A stretch of 64,000 nt of DNA from Chitinolyticbacter meiyuanensis. GTDB lineage: Bacteria; Pseudomonadota; Gammaproteobacteria; Burkholderiales; Chitinibacteraceae. Within the stretch, counting starts at the first letter, position 1; every line of letters starts with the position of its first letter. This document shows positions 1 to 9,481 of this stretch, piece after piece. A program made the translations under genes and the position numbers. The DNA lies in contig NZ_CP041335.1 of NCBI RefSeq assembly GCF_008033135.1, positions 2,919,925 through 2,983,924 of the forward strand. The letters are read 5' to 3'. Under the pieces are notes generated by a model, which was not told the origin of the DNA, ran no database searches, and saw only the letters and a list, made by a program, of their open reading frames with translations.

Positions 1-1
1 A

Positions 2-724
2 CCGCTCGCCGTGCTGCTGGCCTGGCAGCTCGCCGCGCAGTACGAGCTGATCCCGTCACAGATCCTGCCCTCGCCGCTGACCGTGGCCGCCACCTTCGCC
101 GACCTCTTCAATACCGGCGAATTGCAGACCCACACGCTGATCAGCCTGCAGCGCGTGCTGTGGGGCTTTCTCACCGGCGCCGGCCTTGGCATCGCGCTCG
201 GCGTGGCCATGGGGCTGTCGCCGCTGGCCAAGGATTACCTCTACCCCACGTTCAAGACCTTCGCCCAGGTGCCGTCGCTCGGCTGGCTGCCGCTCTTGAT
301 GATGCTGGTCGGCATCGACGAGGCGCTGAAGATCATCCTGATCGCCAAATCAGCCTTCGTACCGATCACGCTCAACACCTACAAGGGCCTGCAGGGCGTG
401 CCGAACAGCTACATCGAGGTGGCCAAGGTCTACGGCTTCAACCGCTGGCAACTGCTGCGCCGCGTGGTGCTGCCGGCCGCCTTCCCGCCGATCTGGAACG
501 GCGTGCGCTACGGCCTCACCCATTCGTGGCTGGCCCTCGTGGGCGTGGAACTGCTGGCCTCGAGCGAGGGCGTGGGCTTTCTCATCGTCTATGGCCGTCA
601 GCTCTACCAGCTCGACGTGGTGCTGGCCGCCGTGATCGTGGTCGGCGGGGTCGGCTTCGCGCTCGACAAGATCCTCGCCCTGATCGAACACCGCCTGCTG
701 CGCTGGCGCCGCGAAGCATTCTGA
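2..724 (+). CDS. ssuC: ABC importer permease, SsuC/TauC type (5' end outside window)
   Basis: Inner-membrane permease of an aliphatic sulfonate/taurine/nitrate-type ABC importer. The frame is open to the left edge; a GTG at 11 would give 237 residues, but family members are about 250-270, so the true start is probably upstream. Several hydrophobic segments are visible, and the cytoplasmic EAA loop that docks on the ATPase is present around residues 135-160 (EVAKVYGF, then LPAAFPP). A second, different permease follows after 31 bp and the ATPase after that, so the pair may form a heterodimer. The substrate cannot be read from sequence; the organosulfur neighbourhood favours a sulfonate. Confidence 0.85.
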   Translation, partial: PLAVLLAWQLAAQYELIPSQILPSPLTVAATFADLFNTGELQTHTLISLQRVLWGFLTGAGLGIALGVAMGLSPLAKDYLYPTFKTFAQVPSLGWLPLLMMLVGIDEALKIILIAKSAFVPITLNTYKGLQGVPNSYIEVAKVYGFNRWQLLRRVVLPAAFPPIWNGVRYGLTHSWLALVGVELLASSEGVGFLIVYGRQLYQLDVVLAAVIVVGGVGFALDKILALIEHRLLRWRREAF

Positions 725-755
725 GCGTCGGCACAATGTATCCAAGGAGTTTGCA

Positions 756-1550
756 ATGACCCAATTCGTCAACCCGCTGACCCTGATACCCAAGCCGCTG
801 CGCGGCTGGGTGATTCCGGTGTTGCTGTTCACCTGGTGGTGGGCCGCCTACCGCTTCAGCTGGACCGATTCCGAGCTGTTCGTGCCGATCTCCAAGGTGA
901 TCGACACCGGCTGGCGCATGAGCGCGAGCGGCGAGCTGTGGCAATCACTGGGCGCAAGCCTCTACCGCATGATCACGGGCTTTGTGCTCGGCAGCGCGGC
1001 GGGGCTGATCGTGGGCACGCTGCTCGGCGTATCGCGGCTGTTTGAGAGCCTGGTCGGGCCGAGCTTCCACACCATCAAGCAGGTGTCGCTGCTAGCGTGG
1101 ATCCCGCTGATTTCGGTGTGGTTCGGCCTGGGGGACCCCGCCAAGATCGCCTTTCTGTCGCTCGCCGCCTTCTTCCCGGTGGTGCTCAATACCTTCGAGG
1201 GCATCCGCAGCGTATCGCGCGATCACATCGAGGTGGCGCGGATCTTCGCCTACAGCCCGCTACAGGTGTTCCTGAAGGTGGTGCTGCCTTCGGCCACGCC
1301 GTCGATCTTCACCGGCATCTACCTCGCGCTGATCTACGCCTGGCTCGCCACGCTGGGCGCCGAATACCTGCTCACCTCGGGCCTGGGCATCGGCAACCTG
1401 CTGGTCGATGGCCGCGAGCACTTCTGGATGGACCAGGTGCTGCTCGGCGTGATCGTCGTCGGCCTCGTCGGCTTCGTCCTCAACTGGTCGGCCAGCAAGG
1501 TGGAGGCCCGGCTGTTGCGCTGGCGCGGCCGCTCGGTGGCGCAGTTCTGA
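756..1550 (+). CDS. ssuC: ABC importer permease, SsuC/TauC type
   Basis: 264-residue permease of the same family as the preceding gene but clearly divergent from it. An AAGGAG site ends 7 bp before the ATG and supports this start. Hydrophobic helices run throughout, with the EAA loop near residues 155-180 ([15 protein letters not shown]). Full-length for the family. It lies between the first permease and the ATPase, so all three are probably one operon for uptake of an organosulfur anion. Two tandem permeases are less usual than the single SsuC homodimer. Confidence 0.88.
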   Translation: MTQFVNPLTLIPKPLRGWVIPVLLFTWWWAAYRFSWTDSELFVPISKVIDTGWRMSASGELWQSLGASLYRMITGFVLGSAAGLIVGTLLGVSRLFESLVGPSFHTIKQVSLLAWIPLISVWFGLGDPAKIAFLSLAAFFPVVLNTFEGIRSVSRDHIEVARIFAYSPLQVFLKVVLPSATPSIFTGIYLALIYAWLATLGAEYLLTSGLGIGNLLVDGREHFWMDQVLLGVIVVGLVGFVLNWSASKVEARLLRWRGRSVAQF

Positions 1551-1575
1551 TGCCGGCCCGCTTCAACCATCCCCT

Positions 1576-1592
1576 GCCCCGCGCTGCGGGGC
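1576..1592. other. GC-rich hairpin between permease and ATPase genes
   Basis: Perfect 7-bp inverted repeat GCCCCGC / GCGGGGC with a 3-nt loop and no T-tract. It is an intra-operon stem-loop rather than a classical terminator and may affect mRNA stability. Similar GC hairpins sit between genes of the other sulfur operons here. Confidence 0.5.
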
Positions 1593-1656
1593 GCTGTATC
1601 CGGCGCCGCTGACGCGGCACTGCAAGATTCGACTACAAGACAACAGGAGCAACACC

Positions 1657-2481
1657 ATGGCCCACGCAGGCACGCTGGAAATCAAATCGCTGTCCAAGCA
1701 GTACGACGTCAAGGGCGAGCCCCTGTCGGTGCTGGAGGACATCTCCCTCACCATCAAGCCGGGCGAATTCGTCTCCATCGTCGGCTCGTCCGGTTGCGGC
1801 AAATCCACGCTCTTACGCCTGGTGATCGGCCTGGAGGACGAGTACCAGGGCGAGATCCTGCTCGACGGCAAGCGCATCGTCGGCACCAGCCTTGATCGCG
1901 GCATCGTGTTCCAGGAGCACCGGCTGTTCCCGTGGCTGACGGTCGAGCAGAACGTGGGCCTCGGCCTCCTGAACAACAAGGAGTTCAGCGAGAGCCAGAA
2001 GCAGAAGACCATCCAGGAGCATATCGAGCTGGTCGGCCTCAAGGGCTTCGAGAAGGCCTACCCCTACCAGCTCTCCGGCGGCATGAGCCAGCGCGTCGCC
2101 ATCGCCCGCGCGCTGGTGAACCGCCCCGAGGTGCTGCTGCTCGACGAGCCGTTCGGCGCGCTCGATGCGCTGACCCGCTCGCACCTGCAGCAGGAGCTGG
2201 AGCGCATCTGGGCCGCCGAGGGCATCACCGCCATCCTGGTGACGCACGACGTGGAAGAAGCGGTGTACCTCGGCGATCGCGTAGTGGTGATGCAACCGCG
2301 CCCGGGCCGCATCAAGCGCGTGGTCGACGTGCCGCTGCCCCGCTCGCGCGATCGCGGCAGCTACGCCTTCACCGCGATCAAGGATGACGTGCTCTCGGAG
2401 TTCGGCGGCCACGACAACCCGCGCCAGGACGTGGCGCTGGTGGTCGACGACGCACCGCGCAACTGGCAGTTCGCCTGGTAG
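1657..2481 (+). CDS. ssuB: ABC importer ATP-binding subunit, SsuB/TauB type
   Basis: 274-residue nucleotide-binding subunit that powers the two permeases encoded just upstream. Walker A is GSSGCGKST (residues about 48-56), the Q-loop region reads [10 protein letters not shown], the signature is [15 protein letters not shown] and Walker B is [11 protein letters not shown], with the switch His in LVTHDVEEA. The [10 protein letters not shown] stretch and the overall pattern are typical of the SsuB/TauB/NrtD group. An AGGAG site precedes the ATG. No binding-protein gene accompanies the subunits inside the window, but two orphan ones occur further right at 26393 and 32471. Confidence 0.9.
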   Translation: MAHAGTLEIKSLSKQYDVKGEPLSVLEDISLTIKPGEFVSIVGSSGCGKSTLLRLVIGLEDEYQGEILLDGKRIVGTSLDRGIVFQEHRLFPWLTVEQNVGLGLLNNKEFSESQKQKTIQEHIELVGLKGFEKAYPYQLSGGMSQRVAIARALVNRPEVLLLDEPFGALDALTRSHLQQELERIWAAEGITAILVTHDVEEAVYLGDRVVVMQPRPGRIKRVVDVPLPRSRDRGSYAFTAIKDDVLSEFGGHDNPRQDVALVVDDAPRNWQFAW

Positions 2482-2613
2482 GCGTGGCCGCGGCCCCAAT
2501 CCGCTGGCTGCACCCGTACGGCACACGTCTTGCATCGCGACCGCAGGAGGTTCGACGAATCGCCTTTCGGGATGCGGCGTGCGCCGTGCCAGCGCCGTCC
2601 CTTTTCCTCTACC

Positions 2614-2635
2614 GGTGCCGCCCTGCGGCGGCACC
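2614..2635. terminator. Hairpin after the ABC importer operon
   Basis: Perfect 9-bp stem GGTGCCGCC / GGCGGCACC with a 4-nt loop, in the 197-bp gap between the ATPase gene and the MFS gene. There is no U-tract, so it is a possible terminator or 3' stabiliser only. Confidence 0.4.
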
Positions 2636-2678
2636 CGCCTGGAGCCATGATGCCCGGTACTGTTGACGCGGATTGCGC

Positions 2679-3962
2679 ATGAGCGCGCCCGCCCCCAATG
2701 CACTGGCGGTGTTGCGCCACCGCGACTTTGCCTGCTACCTCGCCGCGCGGCTGATCGTCACGCTCGCCATGCAGATGGTGAACGTGGCCATCGGCTGGCA
2801 GGTGTACGACCTCACCGGCAACATGCTGGACCTGGGCCTCGTCGGCCTCGCCCAGTTCGCGCCCTTCCTGGTGCTGATCCTGCCCGCGGGCCAGATCGCC
2901 GACCGCTACGATCGCACCCGCGTGCTGCAGGTGAGCTTCGTACTGCAAGCAGCCACCGCGCTCGCGCTGTGGCTTTTCAGCGCACACGGCCTGACGGTGG
3001 TATGGCCGGTATTCGCGGTGCTGGTGCTGGCCGGTTGCGCCCGTGCGCTGGCCATGCCGGCTGGCCAGGCCATCGTGATGAACCTGGTACCGGCAGCGGA
3101 CTTCAGCCGCGCCACCGCGATCAGCTCATCGAGCTTTCATGCGGCGGTGATCGCCGGCCCGGTGCTGGGCGGTCTGCTCTACTTGGCCGGCGCCGCGGTG
3201 GTCTACGCCACCGCCACCGCCTTGCTGATCGCCTCGGTGCTGCTGATGCTGCGGGTGCGCGCCAGCCAGAACACGCAGCGCACGCCGCTGTCGCTGTCCG
3301 GCGTGCTGGAAGGCTTTCGCTTCGTGCGCTCGCGGCCGGTGGTGCTCGGCGCGATCTCGCTCGATCTGTTTGCCGTGCTGTTCGGCGGCGTGACCGCGCT
3401 GCTGCCGGTGTTCGCGCGCGACGTGCTGGCGGTAGGCCCCACCGGGCTCGGGCTGCTGCGTACCGCGCCGGCGGTCGGTGCCGCCGTCACCTCGCTGCTG
3501 CTGGCGGCCTGGCCGATCACCCGTCATGCCGGGCGCTGGATGTTCGGCGGCGTGGCGCTCTACGGCATCGCCACCATCACCTTCGGCCTGTCGACGAGCC
3601 TGGCGTTGTCGGTGTGCGCGCTGGCGCTGACCGGTGCCGGCGACATGGTCAGCGTGTTCGTGCGCCACCTCCTGGTGCAGCTGGAAACACCCGATGCAAT
3701 CCGCGGCCGCGTCAGCGCGGTCAACGCGGTATTCATCGGCGCCTCCAACGAGCTGGGTGAATTCGAATCGGGCTTGGCGGCCGCCTGGCTGGGTGCCGTG
3801 CGCGCCACCGTCATCGGCGGCGCGGCCACACTGCTGGTTACCGGGCTGTGGACCCGCCTGTTCCCGCCGCTGGCGCGCATGGACCGCTTCCCCGAACCGG
3901 TGCGCACGCTCGATCCCGCCCCGGCCACCCCATCCGACCTTGCCGCGGAGCCTGCCCGATGA
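2679..3962 (+). CDS. MFS transporter, EntS/MFS_3-like exporter
   Basis: 427-residue inner-membrane transporter with about 12 hydrophobic helices. The MFS motif A region between helices 2 and 3 reads GQIADRYDRTRVL, as in the EntS (enterobactin exporter)-like MFS_3 family. Such proteins export small molecules by proton antiport; the cargo here is unknown. The ATG at 2679 is chosen over a TTG two codons earlier. The stop overlaps the ATG of the following lipoprotein gene (ATGA), so the two are probably translationally coupled. Confidence 0.82.
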   Translation: MSAPAPNALAVLRHRDFACYLAARLIVTLAMQMVNVAIGWQVYDLTGNMLDLGLVGLAQFAPFLVLILPAGQIADRYDRTRVLQVSFVLQAATALALWLFSAHGLTVVWPVFAVLVLAGCARALAMPAGQAIVMNLVPAADFSRATAISSSSFHAAVIAGPVLGGLLYLAGAAVVYATATALLIASVLLMLRVRASQNTQRTPLSLSGVLEGFRFVRSRPVVLGAISLDLFAVLFGGVTALLPVFARDVLAVGPTGLGLLRTAPAVGAAVTSLLLAAWPITRHAGRWMFGGVALYGIATITFGLSTSLALSVCALALTGAGDMVSVFVRHLLVQLETPDAIRGRVSAVNAVFIGASNELGEFESGLAAAWLGAVRATVIGGAATLLVTGLWTRLFPPLARMDRFPEPVRTLDPAPATPSDLAAEPAR

Positions 3963-4552
3963 AGCCGCTGATCGCCCTTCTCACTGCACTGCTCACCGCC
4001 TGCAGCGCCGCCCCGCCTGTTGCCCCGGCCGGTGATTACCGCGGTGACGGCTTTGTCGTTGCAGCGCCTTCGAGTTCCGGCTGGCGCGTCGGCAGCGCCA
4101 CCGCTGATGCAGTGGTATTCCACAAGCGCTTTGCCGGCAGCAGCGGCAACGATGCGGTGCTGGTGTCGGCCGGGGTGCTGGCCGACCTGTCCGCACCGGC
4201 CCCGGCGGCAAGCGCCCTTGCGGACAGCACGCGCCGGCTGCTGCAGACGCGGCTATCGGACCTGCGCTTCGAGCTGATCGACCTCAAGGTCAGCGAAGGC
4301 ACGCTGGCCGACGCCCCTTGCGCACGCTACGACGCGGTGCAGGTCGAGCGCTACGACCCCGACAGCACCGAGCCGCGCCGCGAGTACGCGCACACCGGCT
4401 GGTTCTGCCTGCTGCCGGGTGGTCAGCACTGGCGCCAGGCCTACGCCACATCGGTCTATCCCCGCATCCAGGGCCCGCCGGTCTCGTCGGCACCGCGCGA
4501 CGAGATCGCCGCCTTCTTTGCCGGCATCCGCTGGAATCCACCCTCCCGATAA
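3959..4552 (+). CDS. Predicted lipoprotein of unknown function
   Basis: 197 residues. The amino terminus is a short lipoprotein signal with lipobox LTAC (Cys about residue 15), so the product should be membrane-anchored in the periplasm. The rest is a compact alpha/beta-looking domain with several Cys and Trp and no motif I recognise. The ATG overlaps the MFS stop codon by ATGA, so it belongs with the MFS gene and possibly with the ABC exporter that starts 26 bp downstream. No function is claimed. Confidence 0.7.
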   Translation: MKPLIALLTALLTACSAAPPVAPAGDYRGDGFVVAAPSSSGWRVGSATADAVVFHKRFAGSSGNDAVLVSAGVLADLSAPAPAASALADSTRRLLQTRLSDLRFELIDLKVSEGTLADAPCARYDAVQVERYDPDSTEPRREYAHTGWFCLLPGGQHWRQAYATSVYPRIQGPPVSSAPRDEIAAFFAGIRWNPPSR

Positions 4553-4578
4553 TCAGGCGCCCACGCCGCAGGAACACC

Positions 4579-6534
4579 ATGTCGTCACCCTCCCCCCACG
4601 CCACGCCGGCGGTGCAGCAGCGCGCCCCCGGCACACCGGCGCTGCCGCATACGCCATTTCGCTTCATCTGGTTTTTCGTCAAGCAGTTCCGCTGGTGGTA
4701 CGCCTCCATGCTCACCGCCGAAACACTGAACGCCAGTTGCGGCATCCTCATTCCCTATGCGCTGTCGCGCATCATCAAGGCGGTGACCACCGCGCAGGAG
4801 CAATCGCTGGCGCTGATCGATGCGCTGCATGTGCCGCTCGCCATCTTCTTCGCCTTCTCGATCGGCGAAGTGCTGTTCGGCCGGCTGGCCGGCGGCATCC
4901 AGATCCGGCTGGGGCCGCGCCAGCGCCAGAACGTGACCCGCCACGTCTACCACTACCTGCAGCATCACTCACACCGCTACCTGACCAACAACTTTGCCGG
5001 TGCGCTGGCGCATCGCATCAGCGAAACTTCGATGGGCGTGACGCAGACGCTGTGGTCACTGATCACCGAGTTCTGGCCGATCTTCATCGTGTTCAGCGTC
5101 TCCATCGTGTTGCTGTACGGCGCGCACCCGTCGCTCGCTGCCTTCGTGCTGATCTGGGCGGTGCTGTTCATCGGCATCTCCTACGCGCTGGCCCGCCGTG
5201 CGCAGCCGTATGCCTTCCGCGCCTCGAACGCGCGTAGCGACACCACCGGCCAGATCGTCGATTCGGTGACCAACCTCGCCAGCGCCCGGCTGTTCGCCAG
5301 GCTCGGTTACGAGCGCACGCTGCTCGACGAAACGCTGAAACGCGAGCTGAAGGCGGTACGCACCTCCAACGGCTATTCGGAGCGAGTGCGCTGGTTCCAG
5401 TTCTCCGCCGCCGCCGTGCTCAAGATCGGCACGCTCTACTACGCGTTGCAGCTGTGGGGGCGCGGTGAGATCGGCGTGGCCGAATTCGTGATGGCGGTGA
5501 GCCTGGCACTCCTGATCATCAACGAAGCGCGCAACCTGTCGCGCCGTTTCCTGGAATTCTTCGAATTCATCGGCAACGTGGCGAACGGCGTGCACACCAT
5601 CGTGCGCGACCACGAACTGGTGGACCAGCCGGGCGCCAGCGCCCCCCCCATCCGCCAGGGCGGCATCGCGTTCGAGCAGGTGCATTTCGGCTACGGCCGG
5701 GAAAAGCCGGTATTCCAGGGCCTCGATCTCACCATCCCGGCCGGGCAGCGCGTTGGCCTGGTCGGCTTCTCCGGTTCAGGCAAATCCACTTTTGTCAGCA
5801 CGTTACTGCGGCTCTATGACCTCAACAGCGGCCGCATCCTGATCGATGGCATCGATATCCGCACGCTGACGCAGGACGCGCTGCATGCGCAGATCGGGCT
5901 GATCCCGCAGGACCCGACGCTGTTCCACCGCTCGCTGCGCGAAAACATCCGCTATGGCCGGCTGGAGGCGAGCGATGCCGACGTGGAGGATGCGGCAAGG
6001 AAGGCGCATGCCCACGATTTCATCGGCCAGCTCGGCGAAGGTTACGACGCCATGGTGGGCGAGCGCGGCGTGAAGCTCTCCGGCGGCCAGCGCCAGCGTA
6101 TCGCCATCGCTCGCGTCATCCTCAAGGATGCCCCCATCCTGATCCTCGACGAGGCCACGTCCAGCCTCGATTCGATCACCGAGCGTGCGATCCAGGAAAC
6201 GCTGGACGAGGTGATGAAGGGTAAGACCGTGCTGGTGGTCGCCCACCGGTTGTCCACCATTGCCCACCTCGACCGCATCCTGGTGTTCGACAACGGCCGC
6301 ATCATCGAGGACGGCAGCCACGCCGAGCTGCTGGCCAGGCGCGGCGCCTACTGGCGACTGTGGAGCAAGCAGTCGGACGGCTTCCTGCCCGAGAGCCTTG
6401 ATGGCGAACCCAAGGCCCGGCTTGAGGCGGTGCCCGCCGGTTCGGCCACGCCGGTTGCGAACACCCCGGAGCCGGAGGCCGACGAGGAAACCGAGCGCAA
6501 GCCCAGGATCGATCCCGATGTGTCGTTCGCCTGA
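4579..6534 (+). CDS. ABC exporter half-transporter (fused membrane and ATPase domains)
   Basis: 651 residues. An amino-terminal six-helix ABC exporter domain (about residues 30-340) is followed by a nucleotide-binding domain: Walker A GFSGSGKST, signature LSGGQRQRIAIARV, Walker B ILILDEATSSLDS, switch His in VVAHRLSTI. The ATG at 4579 follows a GCAGGA site; the frame stays open upstream but that part overlaps the lipoprotein gene. The last 70 or so residues are a polar Pro/Glu-rich tail not needed for transport. It resembles the MsbA/multidrug group and works as a homodimer or with a partner. A paralogue lies at 28358-30229. Confidence 0.88.
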   Translation: MSSPSPHATPAVQQRAPGTPALPHTPFRFIWFFVKQFRWWYASMLTAETLNASCGILIPYALSRIIKAVTTAQEQSLALIDALHVPLAIFFAFSIGEVLFGRLAGGIQIRLGPRQRQNVTRHVYHYLQHHSHRYLTNNFAGALAHRISETSMGVTQTLWSLITEFWPIFIVFSVSIVLLYGAHPSLAAFVLIWAVLFIGISYALARRAQPYAFRASNARSDTTGQIVDSVTNLASARLFARLGYERTLLDETLKRELKAVRTSNGYSERVRWFQFSAAAVLKIGTLYYALQLWGRGEIGVAEFVMAVSLALLIINEARNLSRRFLEFFEFIGNVANGVHTIVRDHELVDQPGASAPPIRQGGIAFEQVHFGYGREKPVFQGLDLTIPAGQRVGLVGFSGSGKSTFVSTLLRLYDLNSGRILIDGIDIRTLTQDALHAQIGLIPQDPTLFHRSLRENIRYGRLEASDADVEDAARKAHAHDFIGQLGEGYDAMVGERGVKLSGGQRQRIAIARVILKDAPILILDEATSSLDSITERAIQETLDEVMKGKTVLVVAHRLSTIAHLDRILVFDNGRIIEDGSHAELLARRGAYWRLWSKQSDGFLPESLDGEPKARLEAVPAGSATPVANTPEPEADEETERKPRIDPDVSFA

Positions 6535-6627
6535 ACCAGCCCATCCATTCCAAACCCATGAGCGGCGTGCCACCGGCGACCCCGATCGCTGGCCGCGCCC
6601 ACGCAGTACCCAACCAAGGAGTACACC

Positions 6628-7287
6628 ATGAGCATCGAGCAACACGTTTACGCCACCGCCCGTGCCGGCCTGCCCTATCTGTTCGCGCCCGCTCAGGGCC
6701 ACAGCGGCGCCGCGCCGCTGGTGGTGTTCCTGCACGGCGCCCGCGACCGCGGCAACGATCTGACCAAGCTGCTGGCTTGGGGCTTTCCCAAGTACGTGAA
6801 CGAACACGCACCGCGCCCCTACTACTGGCTGGCACTGCAGATTCCCGAGGACAGCACCTGGCCGGAATGGCAGGACGAGCTGTTCGCGCTGATCGACAAG
6901 ACCCGCGCCGTGCATGACGACATCGACCGGGTGCTGCTATCGGGCTTCAGCCTGGGCTCAGCCGGCGTGTGGCAGATCGCCAGCAGCCACCCCGAGCGCT
7001 TCGCTGGACTGGTGGTGGTATCCGGCCGGGTGCCGGATGCCGTCGGTCGCGAGGGCCTGGCCCGACTGCAGCACACGCCCGTGTGGGTATTCCACGGCGA
7101 TGCCGACGACAAGGCGCCGGTCGCTGGTGCCGCCGAGGCAGTGAGCACGCTGCAATCGCTCGGCGCCCCGGCACGGCTGACGCTGATTCCCGGTGGCGAC
7201 CATTTCATTGCCGACGAGGTCTACGGTAGCGATGAGTTGCAGCACTGGCTGGCGGTGACCCGCGCACCGAGCACGGCCACTGCTTGA
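6628..7287 (+). CDS. Alpha/beta-hydrolase, dienelactone hydrolase/PHB-depolymerase-like esterase
   Basis: 219 residues with an alpha/beta-hydrolase fold: oxyanion region VFLHGARDRG, nucleophile elbow GFSLGSAG (Ser near residue 110), acid Asp in HGDADDKAPV and catalytic His in GGDHF. The architecture matches single-domain cytosolic carboxylesterases or predicted peptidases with the family motif of dienelactone hydrolases. An AAGGAG site precedes the ATG. No signal peptide is visible. The substrate is unknown. Confidence 0.82.
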   Translation: MSIEQHVYATARAGLPYLFAPAQGHSGAAPLVVFLHGARDRGNDLTKLLAWGFPKYVNEHAPRPYYWLALQIPEDSTWPEWQDELFALIDKTRAVHDDIDRVLLSGFSLGSAGVWQIASSHPERFAGLVVVSGRVPDAVGREGLARLQHTPVWVFHGDADDKAPVAGAAEAVSTLQSLGAPARLTLIPGGDHFIADEVYGSDELQHWLAVTRAPSTATA

Positions 7288-7295
7288 TCCACACC

Positions 7296-7319
7296 GTGCC
7301 ACGGGCCAGCCCGTGGCAC
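7296..7319. terminator. Bidirectional hairpin between esterase and acr3 genes
   Basis: Perfect inverted repeat GTGCCACGGGC / GCCCGTGGCAC with a minimal central CA, lying between two convergent genes. The stem is strong but there is no clear U-tract on either strand. Confidence 0.55.
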
Positions 7320-7350
7320 GCCACAGGTTCGCGTGTGCCGCACGCATCGG

Positions 7351-8412
7351 CTACGCCGCCCGTTCGTACCAACCCTTGCTGGCATTGACGACCTTTACCA
7401 CCAGCAACATCACCGGCACTTCGATCAGCACCCCCACCACCGTGGCCAAGGCGGCCCCGGACTCGAAACCGAACAGCGCGATGGCGGCGGCAACGGCAAG
7501 CTCGAAGAAGTTCGACGCGCCAATCAATGCGGAGGGGCAGGCAACGCTGTGCTTTTCGCCCACCCGCCGGTTCAGCCAATACGCCAAGGCTGAGTTGAAG
7601 AACACCTGGATCAGGATCGGTACCGCCAACAGCAGGATCACCAGTGGCTGCTTGAGGATGGCTTCACCCTGAAAGGCGAACAGCAACACCAAAGTGAGCA
7701 GCAGCGCGGCGATGGACCAGGGCCCAATCGCAGAAAGCGCCGTGTCGAATGCGGCTTGCCCACGCGCCAGCAACATTTTGCGGAGCAGCTGCGCCAGAAT
7801 TACCGGGACCACGATGTACAGCACCACTGAGGTCAGCAGCGTATCCCACGGCACCATGATGCTGGAAACACCCAGCAGGAACGCCACCAACGGTGCGAAT
7901 GCAAACACCATGATCAGGTCGTTGAGCGCCACCTGCGACAACGTAAAGTACGGATCACCACCAGTGAGCCGGCTCCAGACAAAAACCATCGCCGTGCAGG
8001 GGGCTGCGGCCAGCAGGATCAGGCCGGCGATATAGCTGTCAATTTGCGCCGCAGGCAGCCATGGCGCGAACAGCTCACGGATGAACAGCCAGGCCAGGAA
8101 AGCCATCGAGAATGGCTTGACCAACCAGTTCACCGCCAAAGTCACCACGATGCCACGCGAATGTGCCTTTACCTGATGCAGCGCGCCGAAGTCGATGCGC
8201 AGCAGCATGGGGATGATCATCACCCAGATCAGCAGGCCGACCGGCAGGTTGACCTTGGCCACCTCCATGGCACCCAATGCGTGAAACGCCTGGGGAAACA
8301 GCTGCCCCAGCAGTACTCCGACCACGATACAGATCGCCACCCAGGCGCTGAGGTAGCGCTCGAACACACTCATCCCTGCCGACGCGGCAGCAGGCTTACA
8401 TCCGGTGGACAT
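7351..8412 (-). CDS. acr3: Arsenite efflux permease, ACR3 family
   Basis: Inner-membrane carrier that expels arsenite, last gene of the ars operon. About 10 hydrophobic helices. The family Cys and surrounding residues are present in the segment LLAAAPCTAMVFVWS, with the conserved start of the fold FERYLSAWV near the amino terminus. Starting at 8412 gives 353 residues, the usual length, with a GGAG site 8 nt upstream. An alternative ATG at 8475 overlaps the arsC stop by ATGA and adds 21 residues. The gene follows arsC directly, so arsenate reduced by ArsC can be exported at once. Confidence 0.9.
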   Translation of the reverse strand: MSTGCKPAAASAGMSVFERYLSAWVAICIVVGVLLGQLFPQAFHALGAMEVAKVNLPVGLLIWVMIIPMLLRIDFGALHQVKAHSRGIVVTLAVNWLVKPFSMAFLAWLFIRELFAPWLPAAQIDSYIAGLILLAAAPCTAMVFVWSRLTGGDPYFTLSQVALNDLIMVFAFAPLVAFLLGVSSIMVPWDTLLTSVVLYIVVPVILAQLLRKMLLARGQAAFDTALSAIGPWSIAALLLTLVLLFAFQGEAILKQPLVILLLAVPILIQVFFNSALAYWLNRRVGEKHSVACPSALIGASNFFELAVAAAIALFGFESGAALATVVGVLIEVPVMLLVVKVVNASKGWYERAA

Positions 8413-8471
8413 GTCCACGACTCCATTTCCACGTTGGCGCGGCTGTGCATCGGGCTTCAGGAGGATTGCGA

Positions 8472-8969
8472 TCATTCCACCGCCGTCTCGCCGATCTCGC
8501 GGACCAGCTGCTTGAGGGCCTCGCCGTGCAGCCGCTCCGCAGGCGCCTGCACCAGCAGTTCGGTGCGCTTGCGGATCTGCTGGAAGATTTTCTCGAATGA
8601 CGCACGCAATGCGTCATCCGTATCGCCGTGCGGATCCTCGTACCCCCAGTGCGCGGTAGTCGGGTGACCCGGCCACATCGGGCACACCTCGTTCTTCGCA
8701 TTGCCGCACACGGTCACCACGATGTCTATGTGCGGGGCATCTGCCCCTTCGAACACGTCCCACGACTTGGAATACAGCGAGCCGGTGTCGTAGCCGATGC
8801 CATCCAGCAGCGCGATCGCATGGGGGTTGACGCGGCCACTGGGGTGGCTGCCGGCGCTATAGGCCTTGAAGCGGCCTTCGCCCAGCACGTTGAGCCAGCC
8901 TTCGCTCATCACACTGCGGGCGGAATTGGCGGTACACAGGAACAATACGTTGAGAACAGGCGTGCTCAT
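8472..8969 (-). CDS. arsC: Arsenate reductase, thioredoxin-coupled (LMW-PTPase fold)
   Basis: 165 residues. Reduces arsenate to arsenite. The low-molecular-weight phosphatase P-loop CTANSARS carries the nucleophilic Cys12, and two further Cys (about 88 and 96, in VCGNAKNEVCP) sit where thioredoxin-coupled ArsC enzymes relay the disulfide. The acid is in the YEDPHGD segment. It is third in the operon, 14 bp after arsI, and its stop overlaps a possible start of acr3. This is not the glutaredoxin-type ArsC of E. coli. Confidence 0.93.
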   Translation of the reverse strand: MSTPVLNVLFLCTANSARSVMSEGWLNVLGEGRFKAYSAGSHPSGRVNPHAIALLDGIGYDTGSLYSKSWDVFEGADAPHIDIVVTVCGNAKNEVCPMWPGHPTTAHWGYEDPHGDTDDALRASFEKIFQQIRKRTELLVQAPAERLHGEALKQLVREIGETAVE

Positions 8970-8983
8970 GGGGTCTCTCGGGG

Positions 8984-9472
8984 TTAGCAGCAGCCGCTAC
9001 CGAGGGCGCAGCTGTTTTTCGGGGTGATGTTGAGGGTTTGCAGCGCAGACTTTGGCGGCGCACAGCAGGCGCTTTCGCTTTCTTTAACGGCGCGATTGAA
9101 GGTGGGGATGGCGCCCAGGGTGCGATAGCTTTCCCAGGCAATCCCCGACGGATCGGTCACCCAGTGCTTGTCCGATTCGGCATAGCAACAGGCCGTGCCC
9201 GGCTCGCTGAGTACGCTGAGGTCGGCGGCTTCCAGCTGTGCCTGCAGCGCGGCGAGCTCGTCGTCGCTATCCACCTGGAAACCCAGGTGATCGACCCCGG
9301 CGGGGGTACCGCGTTGCGAGATGGCGAAGTTGATGCGTGGATCATCGAGCATCCACTTGGCGTAGTCCGGCTTCTGCACCGTGGGCTGCGCGTTGAACAT
9401 CGCGGAATAGAACCGGATGCTGTCGTCGAGCTGGTCAACAGAGACGTGAACGTGGAATCGCTTCATGGCCAA
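8984..9472 (-). CDS. arsI: ArsI/CadI-type vicinal-oxygen-chelate dioxygenase
   Basis: 162 residues of the glyoxalase/VOC fold, homologous to ArsI, which cleaves the carbon-arsenic bond of trivalent organoarsenicals with ferrous iron and oxygen, and to CadI. Probable metal ligands are in the HVHV segment at the start, His62 (GVDHLGF) and Glu114 (AWESYR). The adjacent cysteines Cys95-Cys96 (GTACCYAE) match the arsenical-binding pair of characterised ArsI. The carboxy terminus is an extra Cys-rich tail (Cys136, 137, 155, 161, 162) that may bind metalloid. It lies between arsR and arsC. Activity on methylarsenite is inferred. Confidence 0.82.
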   Translation of the reverse strand: MAMKRFHVHVSVDQLDDSIRFYSAMFNAQPTVQKPDYAKWMLDDPRINFAISQRGTPAGVDHLGFQVDSDDELAALQAQLEAADLSVLSEPGTACCYAESDKHWVTDPSGIAWESYRTLGAIPTFNRAVKESESACCAPPKSALQTLNITPKNSCALGSGCC

Positions 9473-9481
9473 GCTCCTGCG

